From: Streptomyces sp. CB02980
Lineage (GTDB): Bacteria > Actinomycetota > Actinomycetes > Streptomycetales > Streptomycetaceae
Assembly: GCF_014451325.2 (NCBI RefSeq)
Contig: NZ_JACSCH020000001.1
Span: 350,845 to 414,844 of the forward strand
Direction of reading: 5' to 3'
DNA: 64,000 bases
Shown here: positions 34,028-42,337 of the stretch, piece after piece
How positions within the stretch are numbered: the stretch's first letter is position 1
How the letters are laid out: the number at the start of each line of letters is the position of its first letter
Notes under the pieces: model-generated
The model's input: the letters and a program-made list of their open reading frames with translations, nothing else
What the model was told of the DNA's origin: nothing
Database searches by the model: none
Program-made: the position numbers and the translations under genes

Positions 34028-34948
34028 CTACTTCACCGAGCCCGCCATCACGCCCTGGACGAAGTGCTTCTGGAAGGCGAAGAACACCACGAGCGGAACC
34101 ACGAGCGACAGGAAGGCACCCGGCGCCAGGACGCCGATGTTGCTGCCGAACTGACGCATCTGGGACTGGAGCGCCACGGTCAGCGGCTGCGACTCGCTGT
34201 CGGCGAACAGCAGGGCCACGAGCATGTCGTTCCACACCCAGAGGAACTGGAAGATCGCCAGGCTCGCGACGGCGGGCCTGCCCAGCGGCAGGATCAGCCG
34301 CAGGAAGATCCGCCACTCGCTGCCGCCGTCCAGGCGTGCCGCCTCCAGCATCTCCTTCGGGATCTCCGCGAAGTAGTTCCGCAGCAGGAAGACGGCGAAG
34401 GGCAGGCCGTACGCCACATGGAAGAGGATCACTCCCGCGACGGTGCCGAAGAGGCCGACCGCGCCGAAGAGTTTGGCCACCGGCAGCAGGCCGATCTGGA
34501 CCGGCACCACGAGCAGGCCGACGACCACGAGGAACACCGCGTCCCGGCCGGGGAAGCTCAGCCAGGCGAAGGCGTATCCCGCGAGGGCCGCGATGCCGAC
34601 GACCAGCACCGTCGTCGGCACCGATATGAGGACCGTGTTCCAGAAGGCAGAGACGAGACCGGAATCCTCGAAGAGGGCGCGGTAGTTGTCGACCGAGAGC
34701 TGAGCGGGGTCGATGAGCGACGTCCACCAGCCGTTCGAGGCGTTGTCCTGCTCCGAGCGCAGCGAGGAGAGGAAGAGCCCCGCGAGCGGGGTGATCCAGA
34801 CGAGGGCGACGAGGACCAGGGACACCTGGACCACGGTGCTGCCCAGCCATCGGGGCGGTCCGGTGCGGCCCTTCGTTCCCGTGCGGCTCCTCGTTCCGGT
34901 GCCGCTTCTCGGTCCGGTGCGGCTGCTCGGTCCGGTGTGGCTGCTCAT
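34028..34948 (-). CDS. Sugar ABC transporter permease, MalG type
   Basis: A 306-residue permease. After an N-terminal Arg/Thr/Gly-rich tail of about 30 residues made of RTGPRSGTGT-like repeats come six helices. The EAA loop is KEMLEAARLDGGSEWRIFLRLILP. It overlaps the MalF-type gene by four bases (ATGA) and ends the operon before a hairpin. With that partner it forms the channel of an alpha-glucoside-type importer, probably energised by a shared MsiK-type ATPase not encoded here. Confidence 0.9.
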   Translation of the reverse strand: MSSHTGPSSRTGPRSGTGTRSRTGTKGRTGPPRWLGSTVVQVSLVLVALVWITPLAGLFLSSLRSEQDNASNGWWTSLIDPAQLSVDNYRALFEDSGLVSAFWNTVLISVPTTVLVVGIAALAGYAFAWLSFPGRDAVFLVVVGLLVVPVQIGLLPVAKLFGAVGLFGTVAGVILFHVAYGLPFAVFLLRNYFAEIPKEMLEAARLDGGSEWRIFLRLILPLGRPAVASLAIFQFLWVWNDMLVALLFADSESQPLTVALQSQMRQFGSNIGVLAPGAFLSLVVPLVVFFAFQKHFVQGVMAGSVK

Positions 34949-36273
34949 GATCCGCCCTTCCGGAAGCGCCGGATGTTGAAGATCATCGCCGGTACGACGA
35001 GGGCGAGGAGCAGAACGCTGAGCGCGCTGCCGAGACCCTGGTCGTTGCCCCCGCCGAAGGAGACCAGCCACATGCGCGTGGCCAGTACGTTGGCGTCCTC
35101 CTGCACGGGGCCCGGGGCGATGATGTAGACGAGGTCGAACACCTTCATGACGTTGATGACGAGCGTCACGAAGACAACGGTGAGTACGGGGGCGAGCAGC
35201 GGAACCGTGATCTTGCGGAAGATCTGGCCCTCGGTCGCGCCGTCCACCCGGGCCGCCTCCAGGGCGTCGCGCGGGATGGCCGCGAGCCCCGCGCCGATCA
35301 GGACCATCGAGAATCCGGTCCAGACCCACAGGTAGGCGCCGATGATGGCCGCGGTGACCAGACTGGGTCCCAGCCAGTCGACGCCGGTGTAGCCGGCGGC
35401 GAAGTTGGACGCGGGAATCCGCAGCGTATAGGCGTCGTCGCCGAGGTCGGCGAAGCGGAACGAGCCGTCGTCGCCCGTCTCCGCGGATCCGACGACCGTG
35501 CCCCCGCGCAGCACCTCGACCGTCACGCCGGGAAGGCCTTTCTCCTTCGTGTCGATCTGCCCCTGCCGGCCGCCCGCCCCGGGCGTGAAGTCCAGGTACA
35601 CGGCGCCCGACAGGCTCCCCGCCGACGGCTCCGGCGTCCGCGCGGGCGCCGCCCGCGGGGGCACGGCCCCGGGCGCGACGCCGACGAAGGGCAGGGCGAT
35701 CTCGCCCCCGGGGCGGACCTCGCCGGTCGTGTAGCCCTCGCCGGGACTGCCGTTCAGGCCCTTGCTCTCACGAGCCCGCGCCGTCGGGTAGGGGGATTGT
35801 TCGACGATCGTGTCGTGGACGCCCACGATCGCCGCGTTGAGCACGCCCCGTTCGGGGTTCTGGTCGTAGGCGAGGCGGAAGATGATGCCCGCGGCGAGGA
35901 AGGACACGGCCATGGGGAGGAACAGGACGAGCTTGAACGCGGTGGCCCACCGCACCTTCTCGGTGAGGACGGCGAGGACGAGTCCGAGCCCGGTGAGAAG
36001 CACGGGCGCGACGACGACCCAGATCACACTGTTGCGGAGGGCCTTCTGCGTGGCCGGGTCCTGGAACATCTCCAGGTAGTTCCCGGCGCCCACGAAGCGG
36101 TCGCCGCTCGCGTCGAAGAGGCTGCGCCCGACGGAGTACACGACCGGGTAGACGACCAGTGCCCCCAGGAGCAGCAAGGCCGGGAGGACGAAGAGCGCGC
36201 CGAGGAGACGCCTTCTGCGGAGGGCACGGCGCCGCGGGTTCGCCGCGGCGCGTGCCTTCGGGGTGTCGGCCAT
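34945..36273 (-). CDS. Sugar ABC transporter permease, MalF type, with Cna-B-like extracellular insert
   Basis: A 442-residue permease, about 130 residues longer than usual. Helices flank a large loop at residues about 150-300. Inside it, residues about 219-290 (SGAVYLDFTPG, KGLPGVTVEVLRGGTVVG, TGDDGSFRFADLGDDAYTLRI) look like a Cna-B/prealbumin-type beta-sandwich. The loop lies between helices on the outer side, by analogy to the periplasmic P2 domain of E. coli MalF, and may dock the binding protein. The EAA loop is RDALEAARVDGATEGQIFRKITVPLL. It overlaps the MalG-type gene and follows the binding-protein gene by 12 bases. Confidence 0.85.
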   Translation of the reverse strand: MADTPKARAAANPRRRALRRRRLLGALFVLPALLLLGALVVYPVVYSVGRSLFDASGDRFVGAGNYLEMFQDPATQKALRNSVIWVVVAPVLLTGLGLVLAVLTEKVRWATAFKLVLFLPMAVSFLAAGIIFRLAYDQNPERGVLNAAIVGVHDTIVEQSPYPTARARESKGLNGSPGEGYTTGEVRPGGEIALPFVGVAPGAVPPRAAPARTPEPSAGSLSGAVYLDFTPGAGGRQGQIDTKEKGLPGVTVEVLRGGTVVGSAETGDDGSFRFADLGDDAYTLRIPASNFAAGYTGVDWLGPSLVTAAIIGAYLWVWTGFSMVLIGAGLAAIPRDALEAARVDGATEGQIFRKITVPLLAPVLTVVFVTLVINVMKVFDLVYIIAPGPVQEDANVLATRMWLVSFGGGNDQGLGSALSVLLLALVVPAMIFNIRRFRKGGS

Positions 36274-36285
36274 GACCGGGCGACC

Positions 36286-37617
36286 TCAGTTCCCGTACGC
36301 CTTGGCCGCAGCGGCCTCCAGAGCCGCCGCGGTCGCCTTCGGGTTCGAGGGGTCGCGCAGGAAGTCCTGGAGCAGCTTCCACTCGCCGGCGCCCTTGGTG
36401 CCGCCGAAGGCCGCGGGGGCCTGGTCGGACATGTCGAAGCGCACCGAGTCTCCGGCGGCGACGAGGGACGCGGCGGTCGCGCGCGTGGTGGCGTCGCCAT
36501 AGGCCTCGGGCTTGACGTTCTTGTTCGGGGAGAGGAAGCCGCCGGCCCCGGCCCAGACCTCGGCAGCTTCCGGTGTGGCGAGGAACTCGAGGAGTTTCAT
36601 GCCGGCCTCGGCGTTCTTGGCGTCCTTGAGGACCACCGCGGCGTCCCCGCCGCTGACCACGGGCGGTGCCCCCGCGCCGACCGCAGGGAACGGGAAGAAC
36701 TTGGCGTCCTCGCCGGGCTTCTTGCCGAACTCGTCCTTGGCGACGCCGCCCACGAAGTCGCCTTCGTAGACCATGCCGGCCTCGGGCTCCGGACCGAAGA
36801 CCTTCTGCACGGAGCCGGGGAAGTCGGTCTGCAGGGCCCCCTGGGCTCCGCCGGCCACGAGCTGCTTGTCCTTGAAGACCACGGCGAGCGTCGAGAGGGC
36901 CGTGACGACGCTCTCGTCCGTCCACTTGATCTTGTGCTGGGCGAGCTGGTCGTACTTCTCCGGTCCTGCCTGGGAGAGGTAGACGTTCTCGAACCAGTCG
37001 GTCAGCGTCCAGCCGTCCTCACCGGCGACCGCGAAGGCGGGTCGGCCGGAGTCCGCGAGCGTCCGTCCCGCCGCGAGGAGCTCGTCCCAGCTCTTGGGCT
37101 CGTTGACGCCGGCCTGGGACAGCGCCTCGGGGGCGTACCAGATGGTGGATTTGTGGGCCGCCTTGAAGTAGAGCCCGTAGTACTTCCCGTCGACCGTTCC
37201 GTAGTTCTTCCAGACGGGGGCCAGGCCCGCGGTGGCGGTCTCCGTGGTCTTCTCGGACAGCGGCCTGAGCCAGCCCGCCTTGGCGAACTGCTGGAGCACG
37301 CCGACCTGCGGGACGAGCACCACGTCGGGGGCGTTGCCGCCCTCGATCTTGCTGCCGACGAAGGTGGAGACGTTGTCGCCCGAGGGCACGAAGACGGTCT
37401 TGGCGCCGGTCTTCTCGCTGAAGGCGTCGAGCACCTTCTTGAAGTTCTTCTGCTCGCTGCCGGTCCAGACACCGGCGACGGTGACGGTCTTCCCGCTGAG
37501 TTCGCCGTCGGCGGCGGGTTCGGCGTCTCCCCCACAGGCGGTGACGGTGAGGGCCAGGGCCAGCACGGTGGAGACGGTGCCGGTGGTACGGAGGGTTGTC
37601 GCGGCGGATCGTCTCAT
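36286..37617 (-). CDS. Sugar ABC transporter substrate-binding lipoprotein
   Basis: A 443-residue family 1 solute-binding protein, AglE-like. The signal peptide ends in TVTAC with Cys28 as lipid anchor. The mature part reads KTVTVAGVWTGSEQKNFKKVLDAFSEKTGAK and contains the family region PKSWDELLAAGRTLADSGRPAFAV. It lies between the GH13 glucosidase and the two permeases in one operon, so alpha-glucosides such as maltose or trehalose are the likely cargo. Confidence 0.9.
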   Translation of the reverse strand: MRRSAATTLRTTGTVSTVLALALTVTACGGDAEPAADGELSGKTVTVAGVWTGSEQKNFKKVLDAFSEKTGAKTVFVPSGDNVSTFVGSKIEGGNAPDVVLVPQVGVLQQFAKAGWLRPLSEKTTETATAGLAPVWKNYGTVDGKYYGLYFKAAHKSTIWYAPEALSQAGVNEPKSWDELLAAGRTLADSGRPAFAVAGEDGWTLTDWFENVYLSQAGPEKYDQLAQHKIKWTDESVVTALSTLAVVFKDKQLVAGGAQGALQTDFPGSVQKVFGPEPEAGMVYEGDFVGGVAKDEFGKKPGEDAKFFPFPAVGAGAPPVVSGGDAAVVLKDAKNAEAGMKLLEFLATPEAAEVWAGAGGFLSPNKNVKPEAYGDATTRATAASLVAAGDSVRFDMSDQAPAAFGGTKGAGEWKLLQDFLRDPSNPKATAAALEAAAAKAYGN

Positions 37618-37704
37618 GACGGTCCATCCTTCCTTCGGGAACGGGGCAGGGCGGGCGGGGCGGGGCGGAACAGGAGCCGGCGGAGCGGGGCGGAGAGGGG
37701 CAGG

Positions 37705-39377
37705 TCAGGAGGCCGGGGTGTCGGTGGACCACCAGGCGGCGGTCGCCCCGGGGAGTTCACCGGCCGGGCAGGGTCCGCTGGACAGCAGCGGCACACCGGG
37801 CACCGGGGCGGGGACGGTGTCGGAGCCGAAGTTCACGGCGCAGACCAAGCCGTCGCCACGCGCCATGGCGAGGACGTGGGGTGGTGCCTCCAGCCAACGC
37901 AGGGGTCCTTCCCCCAACTGGGGCAGACCTCGCCGGAGTTGGAGTCCTTCGCGGTAGAGGTGCCAGAACGATCGGGTGTCGGCGAGGGCGCGGTCGGTGG
38001 CGTACTCGGCGAACCACTCCGGCTGCGGCAGCCAGGTGCGTACACCGGCCTCGCCGTCGCTGAACCCGAAGGGGGACGCCTGGCCCGACCAGGGAAGGGG
38101 GACGCGACAGCCGTCCCGGATCCTCGCGCGGCTTCCCGTACGGCGGAAGATGGGGTCCGTCAGCACGTCGTCGGGCAGGTCGAGCACCTCGGGCAGTCCG
38201 AGTTCCTCACCCTGGTAGACGTAGGCGGCGCCCGGGAGCGCCAGCATGAGGAGCGCCGCCGCGCGGGCCCGTGCGGCGCCGACGTGCTCGGCGCCGGGGC
38301 CGCCCGCGTACCGGGTGACGGTGCGGACCTGGTCGTGGTTGTTGAGGACCCAGGTGACCGTCGATCCCGTGCCGGCGATGTCACGGAGGGCCTCGTCGAT
38401 GACGGCCCGGAAGGCGGTGGCGTCCCAGGGGGCGCTGAGCAGGTCGAAGAAGAACGCCTGGTGCAGCTCGTCCGGCCGTACGTACAGGGCGTGTTCACGT
38501 GCGCTCGGCACCGACACTCGCCCACGAGCAGCCGCTCGATGCCGTCGCGTTCCGTGTACTCCTCGCACACGGCGCGCCAGCGGCGCCACACGTCGTGGAC
38601 CTCGGGCTGGTTCCAGGCCAGGGGGTTGACCGAGTCGCGGGTGCGCTCGTCCGCCGTCGGATCGTCCGAGTCGGGGAGATCGGGATGCTTGTACAAGCCG
38701 GCGGCGACGTCGATGCGGAACCCGTCCACGCCGCGGTCCAGCCAGAAGCGCAGCACCTGCTCGAAGTGCTCGCCCACGCGCGGGTCGCGCCAGTTGAGGT
38801 CCGGCTGTTCCGGTGTGAAGAGGTGGAGGTACCACTCGCCGGGGGTGCCGTCCGGTTCCGTGACGCGGGTCCAGGCGGGACCACCGAACATGGCGTGCCA
38901 GTTGTTCGGGGGCTCGTCCCCGTTCGGGCCGCGGCCCGGGGCGAAGTGGAACCGTGACCGGGCGCGGCTCCCCGGTCCGGCGGCCAGGGCCTTCCGGAAC
39001 CACCGGTGCTCGGTCGAGCAGTGGTTGGGGACGATGTCGATCAGCAGCTTGAGCCCGAGCCGATGGGCCTGGGTCACCACGCGTTCGAACTCGGCGAGGT
39101 CGCCGTACACGGGGTCGACGTTCTGGTGGTCCGCGACGTCGTAGCCGTGATCGTGCTGAGGCGAGGGATAGAACGGGCTCAGCCAGATGCCGTCGACGCC
39201 GAGCTTCCTCAGGTAGGGAAGGCCGGCGCGGACGCCGGCGAGATCTCCGACGCCGTCCCCGGTGCTGTCGAGGAAGCTGCGGACGTAGACCTGGTAGATC
39301 ACCGCGTCCCGCCACCAGGGGGTGGCGGAGTGGGCGCGGGGTGAGCGGCCGGCATGGGCCGCAAGAGTGCTGAGCAT
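37705..39377 (-). pseudogene. GH13 alpha-glucosidase with a single-base frameshift
   Basis: The N-terminal 287 codons run in one frame and the C-terminal 270 in another. Motifs of an oligo-1,4/1,6-glucosidase are split between them: AVIYQVYVRSF, LLIDIVPNHC, GFRIDVAAGL (nucleophile Asp223) and RLLVGE (acid/base Glu287) before the break, then LNNHDQVRT and the C-terminal domain after it. The break is at 38516-38517, directly after Glu287; restoring one G gives VGEVSVPSAREHALYV, as expected. No slippery heptamer is present, so this is a one-base deletion or a sequencing error rather than programmed shifting. The corrected protein would be about 557 residues and cytoplasmic. I prefer ATG 39377; an in-frame GTG lies at 39413. 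Confidence 0.8.
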
Positions 39378-39441
39378 CTCGCGTCGACCTGTCTGCAGTG
39401 AATGCGAGAGCACCCGATCGGGAGCCTCTGCTATGCATTCA

Positions 39442-39471
39442 TGTTAAGTAGCCATGACGGCGCGATGTCAA
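39442..39471 (-). promoter_or_regulatory. Promoter of the GH13/glucoside ABC operon
   Basis: On the minus strand TTGACA (39471-39466), 18 bases, then TTAACA (39447-39442) fits a vegetative promoter about 65 bases before the GH13 start. Just downstream, TGAATGC and its complement GCATTCA (39440-39434 and 39405-39399) form a spaced inverted repeat that may be an operator. The 244-base gap (39378-39621) holds nothing else clear. Confidence 0.5.
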
Positions 39472-39621
39472 CGAGGCTGCCGAACTTGCTTGTGAAGATG
39501 CTGCATTGAGCAGACAGTACGAGCGAGGGGGAGGCCTGTTAGTCAACAGGTAGGTAGTGACGGTCCGAGCGAGGCAGGAGGGACCTCGGGGAGCTCCGGG
39601 ACCTCAGGCAGCCCAGGAGCC

Positions 39622-40893
39622 TCAAGAACCGCTGGAGATGGCACCCAGCTCGCGTGTCAGCCGCCGCACGGCTTCCTCAGGCGTGTCGCGGAGCGCCAGC
39701 ACGTCCTGGCCGACCGCCTGGACGACGAGGCTCACCTGGTCGTACCGCGCGCTCTTGGGGCGAGGCACGGCCGCGAGCACGCTCTCCCGGAGGATCGGGA
39801 GGTAGGGGTGGGCGGCGACGAGCGACGGGTCGTCGTAGAGCGAGGCTCTCACCGGCGGCAGAGCGCCACTTGTCAGGACCTGGCGCTGTACCCGCTCGCT
39901 CGTCAGGTACGCGATGAAGTCGGCGGCCGTGGCGGCGTTCATCGAACGGGCGGACACGGCGAGGTTCGATCCGCCGAGCACGCTCGTGCCCAGCCCGTCG
40001 AGACCGGGCAGCGGCACGGCGCCGATGCGTCCCGCGACCTTCGATCCCGGGCCGTTGGCGTCCGTGTAGACGTACGGCCAGTTCCGCAGGAAGAGGAGAC
40101 GTCCTTCCTCGAAGGCGGCGCGGGACTCCTCCTCCTTGTACCGCAGGGCCTCGGTGGGTATCCAGCCCTCGCGCACCCCGTCCGCGAGGAACGCGAGGCC
40201 CGCCCGCGCCGCGTCCGAGTCGACCGCGACCGTCGTGCCGTCGTCACGCAGGACGGTCCCGCCCGCGGACTGGATCGCCTCGGTGACGTTCACGGTCAGC
40301 CCCTCGTAGGGGAGGAACTGGCCCGCGTACCCCTCCAGGCCGTGCCGGGGAGCGAGCGTGCGCGCCTGGCGGGCCAGCTCGGCCCAGGTCCTCGGCGGCT
40401 TCTCGCCGGCCGCGTCGAGCACGTCCTTGCGGTAGTAGAGCAGCCCCGCGTTGGTCACGTACGGGACGGCGTACAGCCTCCCTTCGAACGTGGCCGTGTC
40501 GACCACGGGGCGCAGAAAGGAGTCGAGTTCGAACCGGCCGCGGTCCAGGGGACTGATCAGACCTGCCGCGGCGAACTCCGAGGTCCAGGCCACGTCGAGG
40601 TTGAGCACATCGAACCGGCTGCTGCCGGAGCGGAGTTCGCTGAGCATCTGCGCCCGGGTCTCGTCGGCCGAGTCCGGCAGCTCGACGAGGGTGACCCGCT
40701 CGCCCGGATGCCCGCCGTTCCACTCGTCGACCAGCGGTGACAGGTAGCGGGTGAGATCTCCCGCCGTGACGAACGTCAGCGGTCCCCGGCCCTCGGCCGA
40801 GTACTCCACGGGACGCTGCGCGACGCCGGAGTACCCGGCCAGCACGATCGCCGCTGCGAGAATCCCCCTCCTCACGGCCCGTATCCACCGCAT
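39622..40893 (-). CDS. Extracellular solute-binding protein without lipobox
   Basis: A 423-residue family 1 binding protein resembling trehalose/maltose binders (ThuE type): LTFVTAGDLTRYLSPLVDEWNGGHPGERVTLVELPDSADETRAQ, and near the end GTSVLGGSNLAVSARSMNAATAADFIAYLTSERVQ. The N-terminus (RWIRAVRRGILAAAIVLAGYSGVAQ) is a positively charged hydrophobic segment, but where a lipobox Cys is expected there is Tyr (LAGYSG). It may be released or stay as a membrane-anchored protein. No permeases of its own are adjacent; it could serve the operon downstream. AGGAGG precedes the ATG. Confidence 0.82.
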   Translation of the reverse strand: MRWIRAVRRGILAAAIVLAGYSGVAQRPVEYSAEGRGPLTFVTAGDLTRYLSPLVDEWNGGHPGERVTLVELPDSADETRAQMLSELRSGSSRFDVLNLDVAWTSEFAAAGLISPLDRGRFELDSFLRPVVDTATFEGRLYAVPYVTNAGLLYYRKDVLDAAGEKPPRTWAELARQARTLAPRHGLEGYAGQFLPYEGLTVNVTEAIQSAGGTVLRDDGTTVAVDSDAARAGLAFLADGVREGWIPTEALRYKEEESRAAFEEGRLLFLRNWPYVYTDANGPGSKVAGRIGAVPLPGLDGLGTSVLGGSNLAVSARSMNAATAADFIAYLTSERVQRQVLTSGALPPVRASLYDDPSLVAAHPYLPILRESVLAAVPRPKSARYDQVSLVVQAVGQDVLALRDTPEEAVRRLTRELGAISSGS

Positions 40894-41055
40894 AGGTTCC
40901 TCCTGGACGTGGTCCCGGACGCGACGTGGACCATCGTGGCATAGGTCGAGTCCGGGGAATCGGCGATACTGGACCGCCGGATGACAGCGCCGTCACCTGG
41001 TCCTACGGTCTCAGGTCCGGCATCGGGTTCCGGAACGACACAGAAGGGGGAGCGT

Positions 41056-41562
41056 GTGCGGCAGCAGTTGCTGGCACTCCTCACCCGGGGCCCAGCCCAC
41101 GGTTACGAGCTCAAGCAGGGCCTTGAACAACTCCTCGGCTCCGCATACCCTCAGCCGAACGTCGGCCAGGTCTACGTGACGCTCGGGCGGCTGGAGAAGA
41201 GCGGTCTCATCGAGGGTGAGGATGTCGAACAGTCCGGTCGCCCCAACAAGCGGACGTACCGGTTGACGGAAGCGGGGCGGGACGCCGTCTCCGCGTGGTT
41301 CGAGGAGACCGCCGACGAGCCGAGGGTTCGCGACGAGTTCTTCATGAAACTCGCGCTGGCCCCGTTGTCCGGACTCGCCGATCCGATCACCCTGATCAAC
41401 AAGCAGCGGCGCCAGCACCTGAACACGATGCGCACCCTCTCCAAGCTCGCCGCTTCGGAGGACCGTGGCAACAAGATCGCCCAGCTCCTGATCGAGGGTG
41501 CCATGCTGCACCTGCAGGCCGACCTCGACTGGCTGGAGCGCTGTCAGGAGGAGCTGGAATGA
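41056..41562 (+). CDS. PadR-family transcriptional regulator
   Basis: A 168-residue PadR-type regulator. The winged helix is LLALLTRGPAHGYELKQGLEQLLGSAYPQPNVGQVYVTLGRLEKSGLIEG, followed by the wing KRTYRLTEAGRDAV and a long C-terminal dimerisation helix (HLNTMRTLSKLAASEDRGNK). It overlaps the following ABC ATPase gene as ATGA, so it is transcribed with the exporter it probably represses. I chose GTG 41056 because AAGGGGGAG lies just before it and the fold starts there; a longer frame begins at 40981. Confidence 0.9.
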   Translation: MRQQLLALLTRGPAHGYELKQGLEQLLGSAYPQPNVGQVYVTLGRLEKSGLIEGEDVEQSGRPNKRTYRLTEAGRDAVSAWFEETADEPRVRDEFFMKLALAPLSGLADPITLINKQRRQHLNTMRTLSKLAASEDRGNKIAQLLIEGAMLHLQADLDWLERCQEELE

Positions 41563-42326
41563 CAGAAGGTCCCACCGCGGCGCCCCCACAGGACACGATC
41601 GTGCGTGCCGAGGGTCTGACGAAGACCCACCACGGCGACAGTGCCCCTGTCCAGGCGGTACGAGGTGTGGACCTGACCGTGCGGCCGGGTGAGTTCGTCG
41701 CGATCACCGGCCCGTCCGGAGCGGGAAAGTCCACCCTCCTTCACCTCGTGGGCGGTCTCGAACGGCCGGACAGCGGGCATCTGTGGCTGGGCGGGGAGAA
41801 GGTCGACGGGTTCTCGGAGGCCCGCTGGGCGATGCTGCGCCGCCGCCACATCGGCATCGTCTTCCAGTTCTTCAACCTGGTCTCCAACCTCACCGTCGCC
41901 GACAACATCGAACTGCCGGCGCTCCTCGCCGGGGTCTCGCCCCGGTCGGCGCGGCAGAGCAGAGCGGAACTCCTCCAGGAACTCGGTCTGGAGGGCAGGG
42001 ACCGCTCGATGCCGGGAGAGCTCTCCGGAGGCGAGCAACAGCGGGTCGCGCTCGCCCGCGCCCTGGTCAACAACCCGGCGCTGCTGCTCGCCGACGAGCC
42101 CGCGGGAAGCCTCGACAGCAAGGGGACCCGCGATGTCGCACGGTTGCTCTCGCGCTTCCACCGGCGGGGCCAGAGCATCCTCATGGTCACCCACGACGCC
42201 CGCATGGCCAGCGCCGCGGACCGGGTCATCAGCTTCTTCGACGGACGGACAGCCGACGACGCGGCCCTCGGCGACGGCGGCACGGCACGTCCGGGAGTGT
42301 CCGGCGTGCTCGAACTGCGAGACTGA
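41559..42326 (+). CDS. ABC exporter ATPase, MacB/LolD type
   Basis: A 255-residue ATPase. Walker A is GPSGAGKST, the Q-loop IVFQFFNLVSNLTVADNI, the signature LSGGEQQR, Walker B LLLADEPAGSLDS and the switch His is in MVTHDARM. The FNLxxxLT motif marks the MacB/LolD group that works with FtsX-like permeases. Coupled by overlap to PadR and followed 11 bases later by its permease. Likely role is export of an antimicrobial or lipid-like compound, or mechanotransmission across the membrane. Confidence 0.92.
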   Translation: MTEGPTAAPPQDTIVRAEGLTKTHHGDSAPVQAVRGVDLTVRPGEFVAITGPSGAGKSTLLHLVGGLERPDSGHLWLGGEKVDGFSEARWAMLRRRHIGIVFQFFNLVSNLTVADNIELPALLAGVSPRSARQSRAELLQELGLEGRDRSMPGELSGGEQQRVALARALVNNPALLLADEPAGSLDSKGTRDVARLLSRFHRRGQSILMVTHDARMASAADRVISFFDGRTADDAALGDGGTARPGVSGVLELRD

Positions 42327-42337
42327 GGCGGTACGTC

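Noticed and set aside
38510..38520. Programmed ribosomal frameshifting in the GH13 gene
   Set aside because: There is no slippery heptamer or downstream structure, and a simple missing G explains the break.
35797..39144. An 1115-codon open frame on the plus strand opposite the glucoside operon
   Set aside because: It is the high-GC shadow of the MalF, binding-protein and GH13 genes on the other strand and has no domain or ribosome site of its own.
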